Shown here: one piece after another, positions 30,273 to 41,387 of the stretch
Layout of the letters: the number at the start of each line of letters is the position of its first letter
Numbering within the stretch: the stretch's first letter is position 1
Origin: Paractinoplanes ovalisporus
GTDB lineage: Bacteria > Actinomycetota > Actinomycetes > Mycobacteriales > Micromonosporaceae
Assembly: GCF_016834655.1 (NCBI RefSeq)
Contig: NZ_JAENHP010000002.1
Coordinates: forward strand, 124,001-188,000
Direction of reading: 5' to 3'
Length of the DNA stretch: 64,000 bases
The notes under the pieces: model-generated
The model's database searches: none
What the model was told of the DNA's origin: nothing
The model's input: the letters and a program-made list of their open reading frames with translations, nothing else
Position numbers and translations under genes: made by a program

Positions 30273-32711
30273 TCAGCGCCCCCGGTGCGGGAGCAACCGC
30301 CGCGGACTGGCCTTCGCCAGAACCTCGCGCAGGCGACCTCCGACCCCGACCATGCGGGCCGACGCCTCGGCCAGCCCGAGCCGCCAGCGCATCAGCACCG
30401 ACGGCGGCAGCAGGACCGCGTTGATACGGGTACGCCGGTTGGCCGACCGGGCCAGCCCCTTGCGCACCTGCCCCAGCGCCGTCGTCAGCTCGCCACCCAC
30501 CAGCGGCTTGCGGGCATAGCGCGCCCGCTCTTCCGCCGTGCCGAGCAGCGTCGCCGCCGAGGCGGGCTCGTCGAGCAGCACCGCGTCCTTGATCAGGCGT
30601 TGCGCCGTCACCCGGGGCGTCTCGGTCGGGTCGATCGGGATCCGGAAGTCGACCATCGTGTCCATCAGCTCGTCCCAGGCCGCGTGCGCGTCGGCCCGCG
30701 CCTTCACGGTCTCGGTCGTGACCACGATGTCGTCGGGGCCGCTGAGCTTGGTGACCTTCGGATCCCTGGGGACCGTGGCCGCGTGCCGGTGACGCCGCAG
30801 CAGCACCCGGCGCAACGCCGGCACCAGCAGCAACGCCAGCAACAGGGCGGCCAGACCGATGATCAGCAGGGCCGTGCCGGACGTGCCGCCGGTCTCGTCG
30901 CCGAGCGCGCCGGCTGTGCCGGAGTCGTTGAAGTCGGGCCGGTCGGGCCGCTCCAGGCCACCACCCGACGCGGACGGGTCCACGCCCGGCGCCGCCGCCG
31001 ACTCCGTTGACGTCGGGGCCTGCGTGGGCAGGTCGACGTCGGGCGCGTAGTCGGAGCGGGCCGCGCCGGTCACGCTCGCCGCCGGGGTGGCGTCGAACGG
31101 GATCCAGCCGAAGCCGCGCAGGTAGATCTCGGTCCAGGCGTGGGCGTTGCGGTTGGTGATCACGTACGTGTCGCCGTCGCGCTGGCCCCGGGTGAAGCCG
31201 AACGCCACCCGGGCCGGGATCCCGGCCTCGCGCGCCATCCAGGCCAGCGCCGCCGCGTACTGCTGGCAGTAGCCGACCTTGGTGTTGAGGAACGCCGCGA
31301 TCTCGGAGCTGGCGCCGACGGGCTGCGTCGACAGCCGGTAGGTGAAGCCGTTCTTCGCCGAGAAGTGCTCGTAGAGCGCCAGCGCCTTGTCGTACTCGGT
31401 CGTCTTGCCCGCCGTGAGCCGCCGCACCAGGTTGGTGACCGACTGGTCGTCGGGGTGCGCCGTGTTGAGCCGCACGATCGGGTCGTCCGGGTTGAGTGGT
31501 TCCGCCTGCCGCAGCTGGGCGGCGGTGGGCCGGGCCCGCACGTAGTCGAACGTGTAGGTCAGACCCCGGGTGGACCGCCGGTTCGAGAAGACGACCTGCT
31601 GGTTGTCGTCGAAGTTCCAGCCGCTCTGCAGGCCGTCGACGCCCACCGTGTTCTGGTAGAGCGGCAGCATGCCCTGCTGGAGACTCTCGGTGACCTGCAC
31701 CTCGGCGCGGTACTGCCGGAGGTTGGTGGTGGCTGTCCCGTTCCGTGGGTCGGGCAGGCCCTGGGTGATGCTCTCCCCGTTGGGCGTACGGCTTCCGAAC
31801 CCGTTGTTGGTGAGCTGGTCGGCCACGCCGAACCGCAGGTAGTACGGGGTCTGCTCGTCGGTCTTGAGCCGCACCAGCTCGACCTGGTCGGTGCGGGTCA
31901 GCTGGCCGCTCAGCGAGGCGAACAGGTTGATCCGCCCGCCGGTGCCGTTGCCCGGGCCGACGCCGACCCCGGTACCGGTCTGGGTGAGCCGCGAGAGCAG
32001 CCCGCCGCTGACCGTGGGGACGAGCAGGGGCAGCAGCACGGCCGCGACCACGCCGATCACGCCGAGGCGGCGGCCGGCGGCGGCGAGCGGGGAGGGCTCC
32101 CACACGTCGACGTCGCGCCCGTCGCCGGTGAAGCGGCGGCCGAACCGCCGTACGCGGTCGATGTTGTCGCTGACCAGAAGCCACAGGAAACCGAAGGCGC
32201 CGATGATGAACGGCAGCACCGGCACGCTCTCGACATAGACCGCGACCGGGACCGAGTAGATCGCCAGCATCGGCAGGCCGGCCAGCGCGGGTTTGCGCGC
32301 GACCACGGTCAGCAGGTCGACCACGATCGCCACCGCGCCGATGCCGAGCACCGTGACGAACAGCAGGCCGTCGCGGTCGGGCACGGGCACCCCGTACGAC
32401 CGGGTGTCCTGCCCGGCCTGGGTGAACAGGTCGGCGAAGTGGCCGAACGTGGACGGCGTCGGGATCAGGAATTCCTCGCCGCTGGGGAACAGCCAGGTCA
32501 GGGTCAGCAGCAGCACCAGGATCATGCTGAGCGCCTGGGCCCACGACGGGAACCGCAGCGTGCGGGCGCCGACCGCGGCACCGGCGATGAGACCCACCGT
32601 GAGCAGGCACTGCATCAGCCACGTGTAGCTGTCGAAGATCGACACGATGGGCGCGGCCGCGAGCAGGGTGGAACCCGCCGCGACCAGCCCGAGACGACGA
32701 CGGCCGCTCAT
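30273..32711 (-). CDS. Membrane transglutaminase-like protein (TgpA/DUF3488 family)
   Basis: The protein has 812 residues from ATG 32709-32711. Six membrane helices lie in residues ~5-230. An extracytoplasmic transglutaminase-like domain occupies residues ~370-560 with the catalytic triad pattern VGYCQQYAAALAWMAREAGIPARVA (Cys), NRNAHAWTEIYLRGFGWIPFD (His, Asp). Another membrane helix is near 640 (LLIIGLAALLLALLLVP), with a cytoplasmic DUF4129-like tail. It is last in the moxR - DUF58 - tgpA operon, overlapping the DUF58 stop by 4 bases. In other bacteria this trio is linked to envelope protein processing. Confidence 0.88.
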   Translation of the reverse strand: MSGRRRLGLVAAGSTLLAAAPIVSIFDSYTWLMQCLLTVGLIAGAAVGARTLRFPSWAQALSMILVLLLTLTWLFPSGEEFLIPTPSTFGHFADLFTQAGQDTRSYGVPVPDRDGLLFVTVLGIGAVAIVVDLLTVVARKPALAGLPMLAIYSVPVAVYVESVPVLPFIIGAFGFLWLLVSDNIDRVRRFGRRFTGDGRDVDVWEPSPLAAAGRRLGVIGVVAAVLLPLLVPTVSGGLLSRLTQTGTGVGVGPGNGTGGRINLFASLSGQLTRTDQVELVRLKTDEQTPYYLRFGVADQLTNNGFGSRTPNGESITQGLPDPRNGTATTNLRQYRAEVQVTESLQQGMLPLYQNTVGVDGLQSGWNFDDNQQVVFSNRRSTRGLTYTFDYVRARPTAAQLRQAEPLNPDDPIVRLNTAHPDDQSVTNLVRRLTAGKTTEYDKALALYEHFSAKNGFTYRLSTQPVGASSEIAAFLNTKVGYCQQYAAALAWMAREAGIPARVAFGFTRGQRDGDTYVITNRNAHAWTEIYLRGFGWIPFDATPAASVTGAARSDYAPDVDLPTQAPTSTESAAAPGVDPSASGGGLERPDRPDFNDSGTAGALGDETGGTSGTALLIIGLAALLLALLLVPALRRVLLRRHRHAATVPRDPKVTKLSGPDDIVVTTETVKARADAHAAWDELMDTMVDFRIPIDPTETPRVTAQRLIKDAVLLDEPASAATLLGTAEERARYARKPLVGGELTTALGQVRKGLARSANRRTRINAVLLPPSVLMRWRLGLAEASARMVGVGGRLREVLAKASPRRLLPHRGR

Positions 32712-34006
32712 CGGATCACCCCGCCCACCGTCTCGGCCATGGCCGCCCGCCACGCGAAGCCGCTGGAGCCGCGCGCGGCCGCCGGCCACAGCGCGGGCAG
32801 CGTCGACCCGTGCACGACCGGCACCGAGCGCCAGCCGCTGTGCACCAGGGCCAGCGCGGCCGCCGAGTGTTCACGGTCGGACTCCGACCGTTCGCCGGGG
32901 GAGAGGTTGACCCAGGTCGAGCTGTCGATGGCGAAGCCGATGCAGGTGGCGCCGTTGCCGCGTAGCTGGGCCAGCAGCTCGGCCTCGGGCACGGTGAGCG
33001 CGCCGAAGATGCCGATCACCAGGCCGCCGTCGGAGCGGCGGCGGACCTGCTCGACCAGCACCGAGATGTCGCCGTTCTGGGCGAGCTTGACGTCGGCCAG
33101 GGTGTCGAGGATGACGCCCTCGCCGGTCGCCTCGGCGGCGTCGATGTCGACGCCCGAGCCGGTGACCAGACGCAGCTTGTAGCCGGCGGCGCGCAGGTGC
33201 ATGGCGATGCTGGCGGTGGCCGAGACGGCCCACTCGAAGCTGGCCGTGGGGCCCTCGCCGCGGTGGGCGTAGACCCGGGTGTCGAGCACCACGGTGGCCC
33301 GGCTCTCCCAGGGCTGCTCCTCGCGGCGCACCATCAGCTCGCCGGTGCGGGCCGTGGACCGCCAGTGCACCCGTCGCAGGTCGTCGCCGCGCCGATATTC
33401 GCGGGTGGCGGCGTCGTCCTCGCCGTGCACGGCCACCGACCGGGCGCGGCTCTCGCCGGTGCCCGCGTATTCGCCGGCCAGCCGTACGGAGGGGAGCGTG
33501 ACCACCTGCGGGATGACGGTGAGCTTGTCGACGCTCGGGAACGAGCGGGTCAGCTCGCACAGGCCGAACGGGTCGGTCAGCCGGATCACCAGCGGGCCGA
33601 TCGGGTAGCGGCCCCGCACGTCGGCCCGCACCGTGTAGGCCACGCTGCTGGCCTGGTGCGAGCCGAGCCGTTCCAGCACCACCCGGGGGCGGCTGCCCAG
33701 CGCGTACGGGAGCCGGTCCTCGAGGAGCAGGGTGCCGGTGGGCAGGCGGGACATGTTCTGCAGGCGCAGGATCACCCGCGCACTCGACCCGACCGGCGCG
33801 CGGCCGGGGTCGAGCGAGCGGGTGCAGGCCAGTTTGTAACGGCTGCGGCCGACGTAGGCCGCGGCCAGCAGCGGCAGCGCGGCGAGCAGGACCGCCACCC
33901 GCAGCAGGTCACGCTCGCCGAGGATGATCGCGGAGATGCCCGCCGCGGCGGCCGCCGCGAGAAACGATCGGCCGCGCGTGGTCAGACCTCGCAAGGCCTC
34001 CCGCAT
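32708..34006 (-). CDS. DUF58 (VWA-like) membrane protein
   Basis: The protein has 432 residues. Two membrane helices are in the first ~55 residues (RSFLAAAAAAGISAIILG and VAVLLAALPLLAAAYV). The DUF58 signature REYRRGDDLRRVHWRSTARTGELMVRREE is at residues ~210-240, followed by a VWA-like domain with ATVVLDTRVYAH as metal-site strand. Its start is 2 bases after the moxR stop, and its stop overlaps tgpA. It is thought to partner the MoxR ATPase. Confidence 0.88.
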   Translation of the reverse strand: MREALRGLTTRGRSFLAAAAAAGISAIILGERDLLRVAVLLAALPLLAAAYVGRSRYKLACTRSLDPGRAPVGSSARVILRLQNMSRLPTGTLLLEDRLPYALGSRPRVVLERLGSHQASSVAYTVRADVRGRYPIGPLVIRLTDPFGLCELTRSFPSVDKLTVIPQVVTLPSVRLAGEYAGTGESRARSVAVHGEDDAATREYRRGDDLRRVHWRSTARTGELMVRREEQPWESRATVVLDTRVYAHRGEGPTASFEWAVSATASIAMHLRAAGYKLRLVTGSGVDIDAAEATGEGVILDTLADVKLAQNGDISVLVEQVRRRSDGGLVIGIFGALTVPEAELLAQLRGNGATCIGFAIDSSTWVNLSPGERSESDREHSAAALALVHSGWRSVPVVHGSTLPALWPAAARGSSGFAWRAAMAETVGGVIR

Positions 34007-34008
34007 GG

Positions 34009-35058
<1,050 letters not shown>

Positions 35059-35371
35059 GGGCCTCCTCCAAGTTGGTGTGCGTGCCCCATCTTGGGCAGC
35101 CGTTGCGAAAGGGCAGCGAAAGTCGGACGAGCCGCCCCGTCACCCACAGGTTAGCCCGATCACAGCAACTCGCCGAGGTCGGCCATCGGCCTGATTCGAC
35201 AACCGTCAACCGGACATGAGTATCAGATAGGTAAAGAATCAGACATCGCTCTAGTTATATTTGCCGATGTTCAAGAGCATCAGCCATCGACGGGCCACAC
35301 AAGTGAGGTGGGGCCGGCGGGGGGTTTGGCCTGCTCGCGGCCGCATCTGAGCCCGGCCGAGAGGGGCTGAA
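35059..35371. other. Divergent promoter region moxR / M36 peptidase
   Basis: This 313-bp stretch contains a short AT-rich block (35215-35270) with TAGTTATAT as a possible promoter element and a direct repeat ATCAGATA / ATCAGACA (35223 and 35239). A GAGAGGGG ribosome site before the TTG of the peptidase gene closes it. No gene or known RNA is seen. Confidence 0.45.
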
Positions 35372-38245
35372 TTGAGACCGTTATCCGTACCGTCCGCGAC
35401 CCGGAGGGTCGGGGCGGCGGCCGCCGGTGTCGTCCTGCTGGCAGCGCTGCTGCCCGCGCAGGCGCAGGCCGCGCCACTACCCGGCGCAGTCACCGGCGCC
35501 ACCGACAGCAAGCAGCAGCGACGCGCCGACTACGACAGCCGCCAGAACCTGGCCGCCCGCGCCGAGGCGCAGCCGACCGCGACCCTGAGCCGCGCCGTCG
35601 TTCCGGCGCCGTCGGGCAATGCTGTCAACACGCTGCGTGACTCCCTGGGCGTCCAGGGCATCGTCGACATCGACCGGGCGACCGGCACCCCGCGCCGGGT
35701 GGCGAAGCTGGACGGCTTCCTCACCGGGCCGAGCAGCAAGAAGCCGGTGAAGATCGCGCTCGACTACGTCCAGGCCCACCCCGAGGTCTTCGGCCTCACC
35801 GCGGCCGACCTGGCGACGCTCGAGCTGCGTCAGGACTACGTCGACATCGAGGGCACCCACCACCTCAGCTGGGTGCAGGTGGCCGACGGCGTGCCGGTCT
35901 TCGGCAACGGCCTCAAGGCGCACGTCGCCAAGGACGGCCGGCTGGTGCAGGTCGACGGCTCGCCGCTCAAGTCGCTGCCGTCGAGCGCCGGTGCCACCAA
36001 GCTGTCCGCCACCGCCGCGCGCGCCGCCGCCGTGAAGGACGTCTTCGGCACCTCCACCGCCAAGGTCACCAGCACCGCCGGCGGCAAGACCACCTTCAGC
36101 GACAAGGGCAACGTCAAGCAGGTCTGGTTCCAGACCGCTTCCGGCGTACGCCTGGCCTGGCAGACGATCGCCGTCGACGAGGGCTACGTGCACGTGGTCG
36201 ACGCGGCCACCGGCGAGGTGCTCTACCGCAAGAGCACGATCGCCAACGACCGGGCCGACGTGTGGCAGAACTACCCGGGCGCGGCCAAGGGCGGCACCCA
36301 GCAGCCGGTCGACCTGGCTGCCAAGGGCTGGCTGCCGAACAACGCCCGCGTCCTGAGCGGCAACGTCGCGCACGTCTACTCGGACGTCAACGACAACGAC
36401 CTGCCGGACGCCTCGGAAGAGGTCGGCCCCTCCGGCGTGCGCTCGTGGAACTACCCCTTCGTCGACTTCAACGACGAGGTCGGTGGCCTCTGCTCGGACG
36501 CCTACCCCTGCTCGTGGGACCCGGAGACGCCCAACTCGTGGCAGACCAACCGCAAGCAGAACGCGGTGCAGCTGTTCACGTTCCTGGGCACCTTCCACGA
36601 CCACCTGAAGGCCGGCCCGATCGGCTTCACCCGGGCCGCCGGCAACTTCGAGGCGCAGGACGGCGACGCCGTGCAGGGCCAGGCGATGGACGGCGCGAAC
36701 ACCGCGAACGGCCTGCCCGACCCGAACCACGTCGACAACGCCAACATGAACACCCCGCCCGACGGCATCCCGCCGACCATGCAGATGTACCTGCTGAGCC
36801 CGGGCCCGCAGTCGGTCGCCGCCAACACCGGTGACGAGGCCGACGTGGTGTTCCACGAGTACACCCACGGCCTGTCCAACCGCCTGGTGGTCGACGCCGA
36901 CGGCAACTCGACGCTGAGCAACCAGCAGGGCGGCTCGATGGGTGAGGCGTGGAGCGACTTCTACGCCTGGGACTACCTGGTCGCCAAGGGCCTGGAGAAG
37001 GACACCGCCAAGCCGGGCGAGGTGCTGGTCGGCAAGTACTGGACCGCGGGCAGCACGATCCGCTACGAGGCCCTGGACTGCCCCGTCGGCTCGACGTCGA
37101 CGGCCTGCCCGGGCACCCCGGGTGCCGGTCCCGGCGGCTTCACCTACGGCGACTACGGCAAGATCTTCGCCGGTGGCCCCGAGGTGCACGCCGACGGTGA
37201 GATCTGGGCGCAGACCCTGTGGGATCTGCGTCAGGCGGTCGGCAGCAAGACCGCGCAGTCGATCGTGACGCGCGGTATGGAGCTCTCGCCGGCCAACCCG
37301 TCCTTCCTGGACATGCGCAACTCGATCCTCGCCGCCGACCTGGTCGTCAACAAGGGCAAGAACGCCAAGACGATCTGGAAGGTCTTCGCCAAGCGGGGCA
37401 TGGGCTACTTCGCCGCCGCGATCGACGGTGACGACGCGCAGCCGGTCGAGGACTTCTCGATGCCGCCGTCGGCCAACACGCCGCGGGGCACGCTGAAGGG
37501 CAAGGCGACGGACTCGGACACGGGCGCCGCGGTGGCCGGTCTGACGGTCGCGTTCGGTGGTCACGCCTCGGGCTTCGCCGGTGACTACCGGGCCACCACC
37601 GCCGCCGACGGCAGCTACACGATCTCCGGGATCATCCCGGGCACGTACGCGAAGGTCTTCGCGCGCGGCGCCGGCTTCGACCAGGTCGTCAAGACGCTGT
37701 CGATCAACTCCGGGACCAAGACCGAGAACTGGTCGGTCCGCAAGGACTGGGCCGCCTCCTCGGGCGGCGCCGGGATCGTCAGCTTCACCGGGCCGGACTA
37801 CACGCCGTACGGCTGTGGGCCGGCTCAGCTGATCGACCAGTCGCAGATCTCAGGCTGGGGCTCGGACGTGCCCGAGACCGACGCCGGACAGAACGCCGTG
37901 ATCCGGCTCTCCGGCGCGGTCGACGTCTCCGAGCTCGTGGTCAACCCGTCCGCCACCTGTGGTGACGACGAGACCGCCTCGACCGGTGGCTACCGCGTCG
38001 AGACCTCGGTCGACGGCACGACCTGGGCGGTCGCCGCGAGCGGCACCTTCCCGGCCGGCACCGTCACGCCCACCCCGGTCACCCTGGCCGCGGGCACCGG
38101 CGACGGCATCCAGTTCGTCCGCTACACGATGCTGACCACGCAGGGCCAGGACGCGGGCCTCTGCCCGGCCGGCCAGCCGCCGACAGTCAGCGGCTGCGTG
38201 TTCCTCGACAGCACCGAGCTGTCGGTCTACGGACCGGCGGCGTAA
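35372..38245 (+). CDS. Secreted fungalysin-type metallopeptidase (M36)
   Basis: The protein has 957 residues from TTG 35372. The signal peptide is residues ~1-33 (VGAAAAGVVLLAALLPAQAQA). The propeptide includes FTP/PepSY-type segments (GFLTGPSSKKPVKIALDYV). The catalytic motif DVVFHEYTHGLSNRLV (HExxH) is near residue 494, followed by a downstream glutamate region GGSMGEAWSDFYAWD. The C-terminal parts are a carboxypeptidase-regulatory-like β-sandwich (~710-780) and a discoidin-like domain (~800-957) with four cysteines. The arrangement is that of secreted thermolysin-like fungalysins used to digest external protein. It precedes leuS but has a strong hairpin between them. Confidence 0.92.
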   Translation: MRPLSVPSATRRVGAAAAGVVLLAALLPAQAQAAPLPGAVTGATDSKQQRRADYDSRQNLAARAEAQPTATLSRAVVPAPSGNAVNTLRDSLGVQGIVDIDRATGTPRRVAKLDGFLTGPSSKKPVKIALDYVQAHPEVFGLTAADLATLELRQDYVDIEGTHHLSWVQVADGVPVFGNGLKAHVAKDGRLVQVDGSPLKSLPSSAGATKLSATAARAAAVKDVFGTSTAKVTSTAGGKTTFSDKGNVKQVWFQTASGVRLAWQTIAVDEGYVHVVDAATGEVLYRKSTIANDRADVWQNYPGAAKGGTQQPVDLAAKGWLPNNARVLSGNVAHVYSDVNDNDLPDASEEVGPSGVRSWNYPFVDFNDEVGGLCSDAYPCSWDPETPNSWQTNRKQNAVQLFTFLGTFHDHLKAGPIGFTRAAGNFEAQDGDAVQGQAMDGANTANGLPDPNHVDNANMNTPPDGIPPTMQMYLLSPGPQSVAANTGDEADVVFHEYTHGLSNRLVVDADGNSTLSNQQGGSMGEAWSDFYAWDYLVAKGLEKDTAKPGEVLVGKYWTAGSTIRYEALDCPVGSTSTACPGTPGAGPGGFTYGDYGKIFAGGPEVHADGEIWAQTLWDLRQAVGSKTAQSIVTRGMELSPANPSFLDMRNSILAADLVVNKGKNAKTIWKVFAKRGMGYFAAAIDGDDAQPVEDFSMPPSANTPRGTLKGKATDSDTGAAVAGLTVAFGGHASGFAGDYRATTAADGSYTISGIIPGTYAKVFARGAGFDQVVKTLSINSGTKTENWSVRKDWAASSGGAGIVSFTGPDYTPYGCGPAQLIDQSQISGWGSDVPETDAGQNAVIRLSGAVDVSELVVNPSATCGDDETASTGGYRVETSVDGTTWAVAASGTFPAGTVTPTPVTLAAGTGDGIQFVRYTMLTTQGQDAGLCPAGQPPTVSGCVFLDSTELSVYGPAA

Positions 38246-38298
38246 GCAGCACGGCGATGCTGTCGGTTCACGGACCGGCGGTGTAAGGCAGCACGGGC

Positions 38299-38334
38299 GA
38301 TACCGGTCGCCGCTCCTGGGCGGCGACCGGTATC
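38299..38334. terminator. 15-bp perfect hairpin after the M36 gene
   Basis: GATACCGGTCGCCGC (38299-38313) and GCGGCGACCGGTATC (38320-38334) with a 6-base loop. No T-run follows. Its right arm ends in TATC, overlapping TATCAT (38331-38336), a good -10 box 7 bases before the leader ATG. Confidence 0.6.
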
Positions 38335-38336
38335 AT
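38331..38336 (+). promoter_or_regulatory. -10 box of the leuS leader transcript
   Basis: TATCAT lies 7 bases before ATG 38344, suggesting a leaderless start of the leader peptide mRNA. No convincing -35 is visible because that region is inside the hairpin. Confidence 0.5.
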
Positions 38337-38343
38337 GCAAACC

Positions 38344-38382
38344 ATGGCTCGGCGGTTCCTGCTTCTTAGCCGGCCGTGCTGA
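38344..38382 (+). CDS. Leucine leader peptide of leuS (12 codons)
   Basis: ATG 38344 starts a 12-residue frame, [12 protein letters not shown], closed by TGA at 38380-38382. Three consecutive leucine codons (CTG, CTT, CTT) lie at its centre. Its end overlaps the left arm of a hairpin (CCGTGCTG 38374-38381 with CAGCACGG 38400-38407). An intrinsic terminator stands 28 bases downstream, before leuS. This is the layout of ribosome-mediated attenuation: shortage of charged leucyl-tRNA would stall ribosomes on the Leu codons. I did not find a clear antiterminator pairing, so the switching mechanism is inferred. Confidence 0.7.
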   Translation: MARRFLLLSRPC

Positions 38383-38410
38383 TCCGTATCAGGCGGACAC
38401 AGCACGGCGA

Positions 38411-38435
38411 CCCCTCCTGCGTGAGGGGTTTTTTT
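38411..38435 (+). terminator. leuS attenuator terminator
   Basis: CCCCTC (38411-38416), loop CTGCGT, GAGGGG (38423-38428), then T7 (38429-38435). It is a textbook intrinsic terminator placed before the leuS start. Confidence 0.85.
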
Positions 38436-38482
38436 GTGCCCGGACGCCCCGCCACCACCAAGACGAGAAGACGGATGCCGCG

Positions 38483-41284
38483 ATGAGCGAGTCAGAGACC
38501 CCGAAGTTCCGTTACACGGCCGCGCTGGCCAATGAGATCGAGCCGCGCTGGCAGGCCTACTGGGCCGAGAACGGGACGTTCCACGCGCCCAACCCGTCCG
38601 GTGACCTGGCCGACCCCGGCCACCCGCGGGCCGGCGCGCCGAAGCTGCACGTGCAGGACATGTTCCCGTACCCGTCGGGGTCGGGTCTGCACGTCGGGCA
38701 CCCGCTCGGCTACATCGGCACCGACAGCTACACCCGCTACAAGCGGATGGCCGGCCACAACGTTCTGCACCCGATGGGCTTCGACGCCTTCGGCCTGCCC
38801 GCCGAGCAGTACGCGGTGCAGACCGGCACCCACCCGGCGGTCACCACGGCGGCCAACGTCGAGCGGTACAAGGGGCAGCTGCGGCGTCTGGGACTGGCCT
38901 ACGACGACCGGCGCTCGTTCGCGACCACCGACCCGGACTACTACCGGTGGACGCAGTGGATCTTCCTGCAGGTGTTCAACTCGTGGTTCGACCCGCAGGT
39001 GCGCAAGGCCCGTCCGATCGAGACGCTGATCGCGGCGTACGAGGAAGGGTCGAAGCCGACGCCGGACGGCCGGCCCTGGGCCGAGCTGTCACCGGTCGAG
39101 CGCCGCCAGCTGATCGACGACCACCGCCTGGCCTACGTCAGCGAGGCGCCGGTCAACTGGTGCCCGGGCCTGGGCACGGTGCTGGCCAACGAGGAGGTCA
39201 CGCCCGAGGGCCGCAGCGAGCGCGGCAACTACCCGGTCTTCCAGCGCAGCCTGAAGCAGTGGATGATGCGGATCACCGCGTACGGGGATCGCCTGGTCGA
39301 AGACCTGGACACGCTGGACTGGCCCGAGCCCGTCAAGCTGATGCAGCGCAACTGGATCGGCCGGTCCCGCGGCGCCCACGTCGACTTCACGGTCGGCGCC
39401 GACACGATCACCGTCTTCACCACGCGGCCCGACACCCTGTTCGGCGCCACCTACATGGTGCTGGCCCCCGAGCACGAGCTGGTCGACAAGATCGCTCCGG
39501 CCGCGTGGCCCGGCTCGACGAATCCGAAGTGGTCGGGCGGTTACCCGACGCCGGCCGAGGCGATCCAGGCCTATCGGGCCGAGGCCGCCGCGAAGACGGA
39601 GGAACAGCGCACCGAGGGCAAGGAGAAGACGGGCGTCTTCACCGGCGCCTTCGCGACCAACCCGGTCAACGGCGCGAGCATCCCGGTGTTCATCGCCGAC
39701 TACGTGCTGGCCGGCTACGGCACCGGCGCCATCATGGCGGTGCCCGGCCAGGACACCCGCGACTGGGAGTTCGCCGAGGTCTTCGAGCTGCCCATCATCC
39801 GTACGGTGCAGGCTCCGGAAGGTTTCGAGGGCGCCTTCACCGGCGAGGGTGTGGCCGTCAACAGCGACTGGCTGGACGGCAAGGGCGTCGTCGAGGCCAA
39901 GGCCGAGATGATCAGCTGGCTGGAGCAGCACGGCCACGGCCGGGGCGCCACCACGTTCCGCCTGCGCGACTGGCTGTTCAGCCGGCAGCGCTACTGGGGC
40001 GAGCCGTTCCCGATCGTCTACGACGAGACCGGCCTGCCGGTGGCGCTGCCCGAGTCGATGCTGCCGGTCGTGCTGCCCGACGTCGACGACTTCTCGCCGC
40101 GCACCTTCGACCCGGACGACGCCGGCAGCGAGCCCGAGACGCCGCTGTCGCGCAAGAAGGACTGGGTCAACGTCGAGCTGGACCTGGGCGACGGCCTGAA
40201 GTCGTACACCCGTGAGACCAACACCATGCCGCAGTGGGCCGGTTCCTGCTGGTACGAGCTGCGTTACCTGGACCCGGCGAACGACAAGGCCCTGGTCGAC
40301 CCGGACAACGAGGCCTACTGGATGGGCCCGCAGCGCGACGGCGACTGCGGCGGCGTCGACCTGTACGTCGGTGGCGTCGAGCACGCCGTGCTGCACCTGC
40401 TGTACGCCCGGTTCTGGCACAAGGTGCTGTACGACCTGGGCCACGTCTCGTCGTTCGAGCCGTTCCGCCGGCTGTTCAACCAGGGCTACATCCAGGCGTA
40501 CGCGTTCCGCGACTCCCGTGGCGTCATCGTGCCCGCCGAGGAGGTCACCGAGCGCGACGGCAAGTACTTCTTCGACGGCGTCGAGGTGATCCGCGAGTAC
40601 GGCAAGATGGGCAAGTCCCTGAAGAACGTGGTCACCCCCGACGAGATGTGCGAGCAGTACGGCGCCGACACGTTCCGGGTGTACGAGATGGCGATGGGTC
40701 CGCTGGACGTCTCGCGCCCGTGGGAGACCCGGGCCGTCGTGGGGTCGCAGCGGTTCCTGCAGCGCGTGTGGCGTCTGGTGGTCGACGAGGAGACGGGTGC
40801 CGTCCGCACCGGCGACGAACCGCTGGCGCCGGCCGTGCGCAAGCAGGTGCACCGCACCATCGCGGGCGTCCGCGAGGACATGGACGAGCTGCGGTTCAAC
40901 ACGGCCATCGCCAAGCTGATCGAGCTGACGAACACGCTGACCCCGCTGCCGTCGGCTTCCCGCGAGGCGGTCGAGCCGCTGGTGCTGATGCTGTCGCCGT
41001 TCGCGCCGCACCTGGCCGAGGAGCTGTGGGGCAAGCTGGGCCACTCCGGCACGCTGGCCTACACCGGGTTCCCGGTGGCCGACCCGGCGCAGCTGGTGGC
41101 CGAGTCGATCACCTATCCGGTGCAGATCAACGGCAAGGTCAAGGCGCGCGTCGAGGTGTCGCCGTCGGCGCCCGAGGCCGAGGTGCGCGAGCAGGCGCTG
41201 GCCGCGGTGGCCGACGCTCTGGCCGGTCGCGAGCCCAAGAAGGTCATTGTCGTCGCCGGCCGCCTGGTCAGCGTCGTCGTCTGA
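38483..41284 (+). CDS. leuS: Leucyl-tRNA synthetase
   Basis: The protein has 933 residues. The class I HIGH motif is [16 protein letters not shown] near residue 61 and the KMSKS loop is [11 protein letters not shown] near 707 (KMGKS variant). The editing domain (CP1) lies between, with [23 protein letters not shown] and [31 protein letters not shown]. The anticodon-binding and C-terminal domains end [13 protein letters not shown]. It charges tRNA-Leu with leucine. Regulation by a leucine leader peptide and attenuator upstream is indicated. A terminator follows it. Confidence 0.97.
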   Translation: MSESETPKFRYTAALANEIEPRWQAYWAENGTFHAPNPSGDLADPGHPRAGAPKLHVQDMFPYPSGSGLHVGHPLGYIGTDSYTRYKRMAGHNVLHPMGFDAFGLPAEQYAVQTGTHPAVTTAANVERYKGQLRRLGLAYDDRRSFATTDPDYYRWTQWIFLQVFNSWFDPQVRKARPIETLIAAYEEGSKPTPDGRPWAELSPVERRQLIDDHRLAYVSEAPVNWCPGLGTVLANEEVTPEGRSERGNYPVFQRSLKQWMMRITAYGDRLVEDLDTLDWPEPVKLMQRNWIGRSRGAHVDFTVGADTITVFTTRPDTLFGATYMVLAPEHELVDKIAPAAWPGSTNPKWSGGYPTPAEAIQAYRAEAAAKTEEQRTEGKEKTGVFTGAFATNPVNGASIPVFIADYVLAGYGTGAIMAVPGQDTRDWEFAEVFELPIIRTVQAPEGFEGAFTGEGVAVNSDWLDGKGVVEAKAEMISWLEQHGHGRGATTFRLRDWLFSRQRYWGEPFPIVYDETGLPVALPESMLPVVLPDVDDFSPRTFDPDDAGSEPETPLSRKKDWVNVELDLGDGLKSYTRETNTMPQWAGSCWYELRYLDPANDKALVDPDNEAYWMGPQRDGDCGGVDLYVGGVEHAVLHLLYARFWHKVLYDLGHVSSFEPFRRLFNQGYIQAYAFRDSRGVIVPAEEVTERDGKYFFDGVEVIREYGKMGKSLKNVVTPDEMCEQYGADTFRVYEMAMGPLDVSRPWETRAVVGSQRFLQRVWRLVVDEETGAVRTGDEPLAPAVRKQVHRTIAGVREDMDELRFNTAIAKLIELTNTLTPLPSASREAVEPLVLMLSPFAPHLAEELWGKLGHSGTLAYTGFPVADPAQLVAESITYPVQINGKVKARVEVSPSAPEAEVREQALAAVADALAGREPKKVIVVAGRLVSVVV

Positions 41285-41300
41285 CCCGTCACGCCGCAGC

Positions 41301-41333
41301 AAAAACCCGCCGTGTCGCTCACGGCGGGTTTTT
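41301..41333. terminator. Bidirectional terminator after leuS
   Basis: AAAAACCCGCCGTG (41301-41314) and CACGGCGGGTTTTT (41320-41333), loop TCGCT. It serves leuS and the convergent VTT-domain gene. Confidence 0.9.
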
Positions 41334-41387
41334 GCTTGCGCTTGCTTTTCCCGTACGGGGTCAGGCGGTTCGCGCCTTTCGCCCGGT

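Noticed and set aside
29968..32622. 884-residue minus-strand frame
   Set aside because: It overlaps the transglutaminase gene in another frame on the same strand, has no family motif and is rich in R/A/G, typical of GC-driven shadow frames.
35477..37564. 695-residue antisense frame
   Set aside because: It is antisense to the M36 peptidase, no recognisable domain.
38299..38334. Riboswitch in the M36-leuS gap
   Set aside because: The hairpin is simple and symmetrical and lies upstream of the leader start; the leader peptide and terminator explain the control region.
39089..41302. 737-residue antisense frame
   Set aside because: It is antisense to leuS and lacks any motif.
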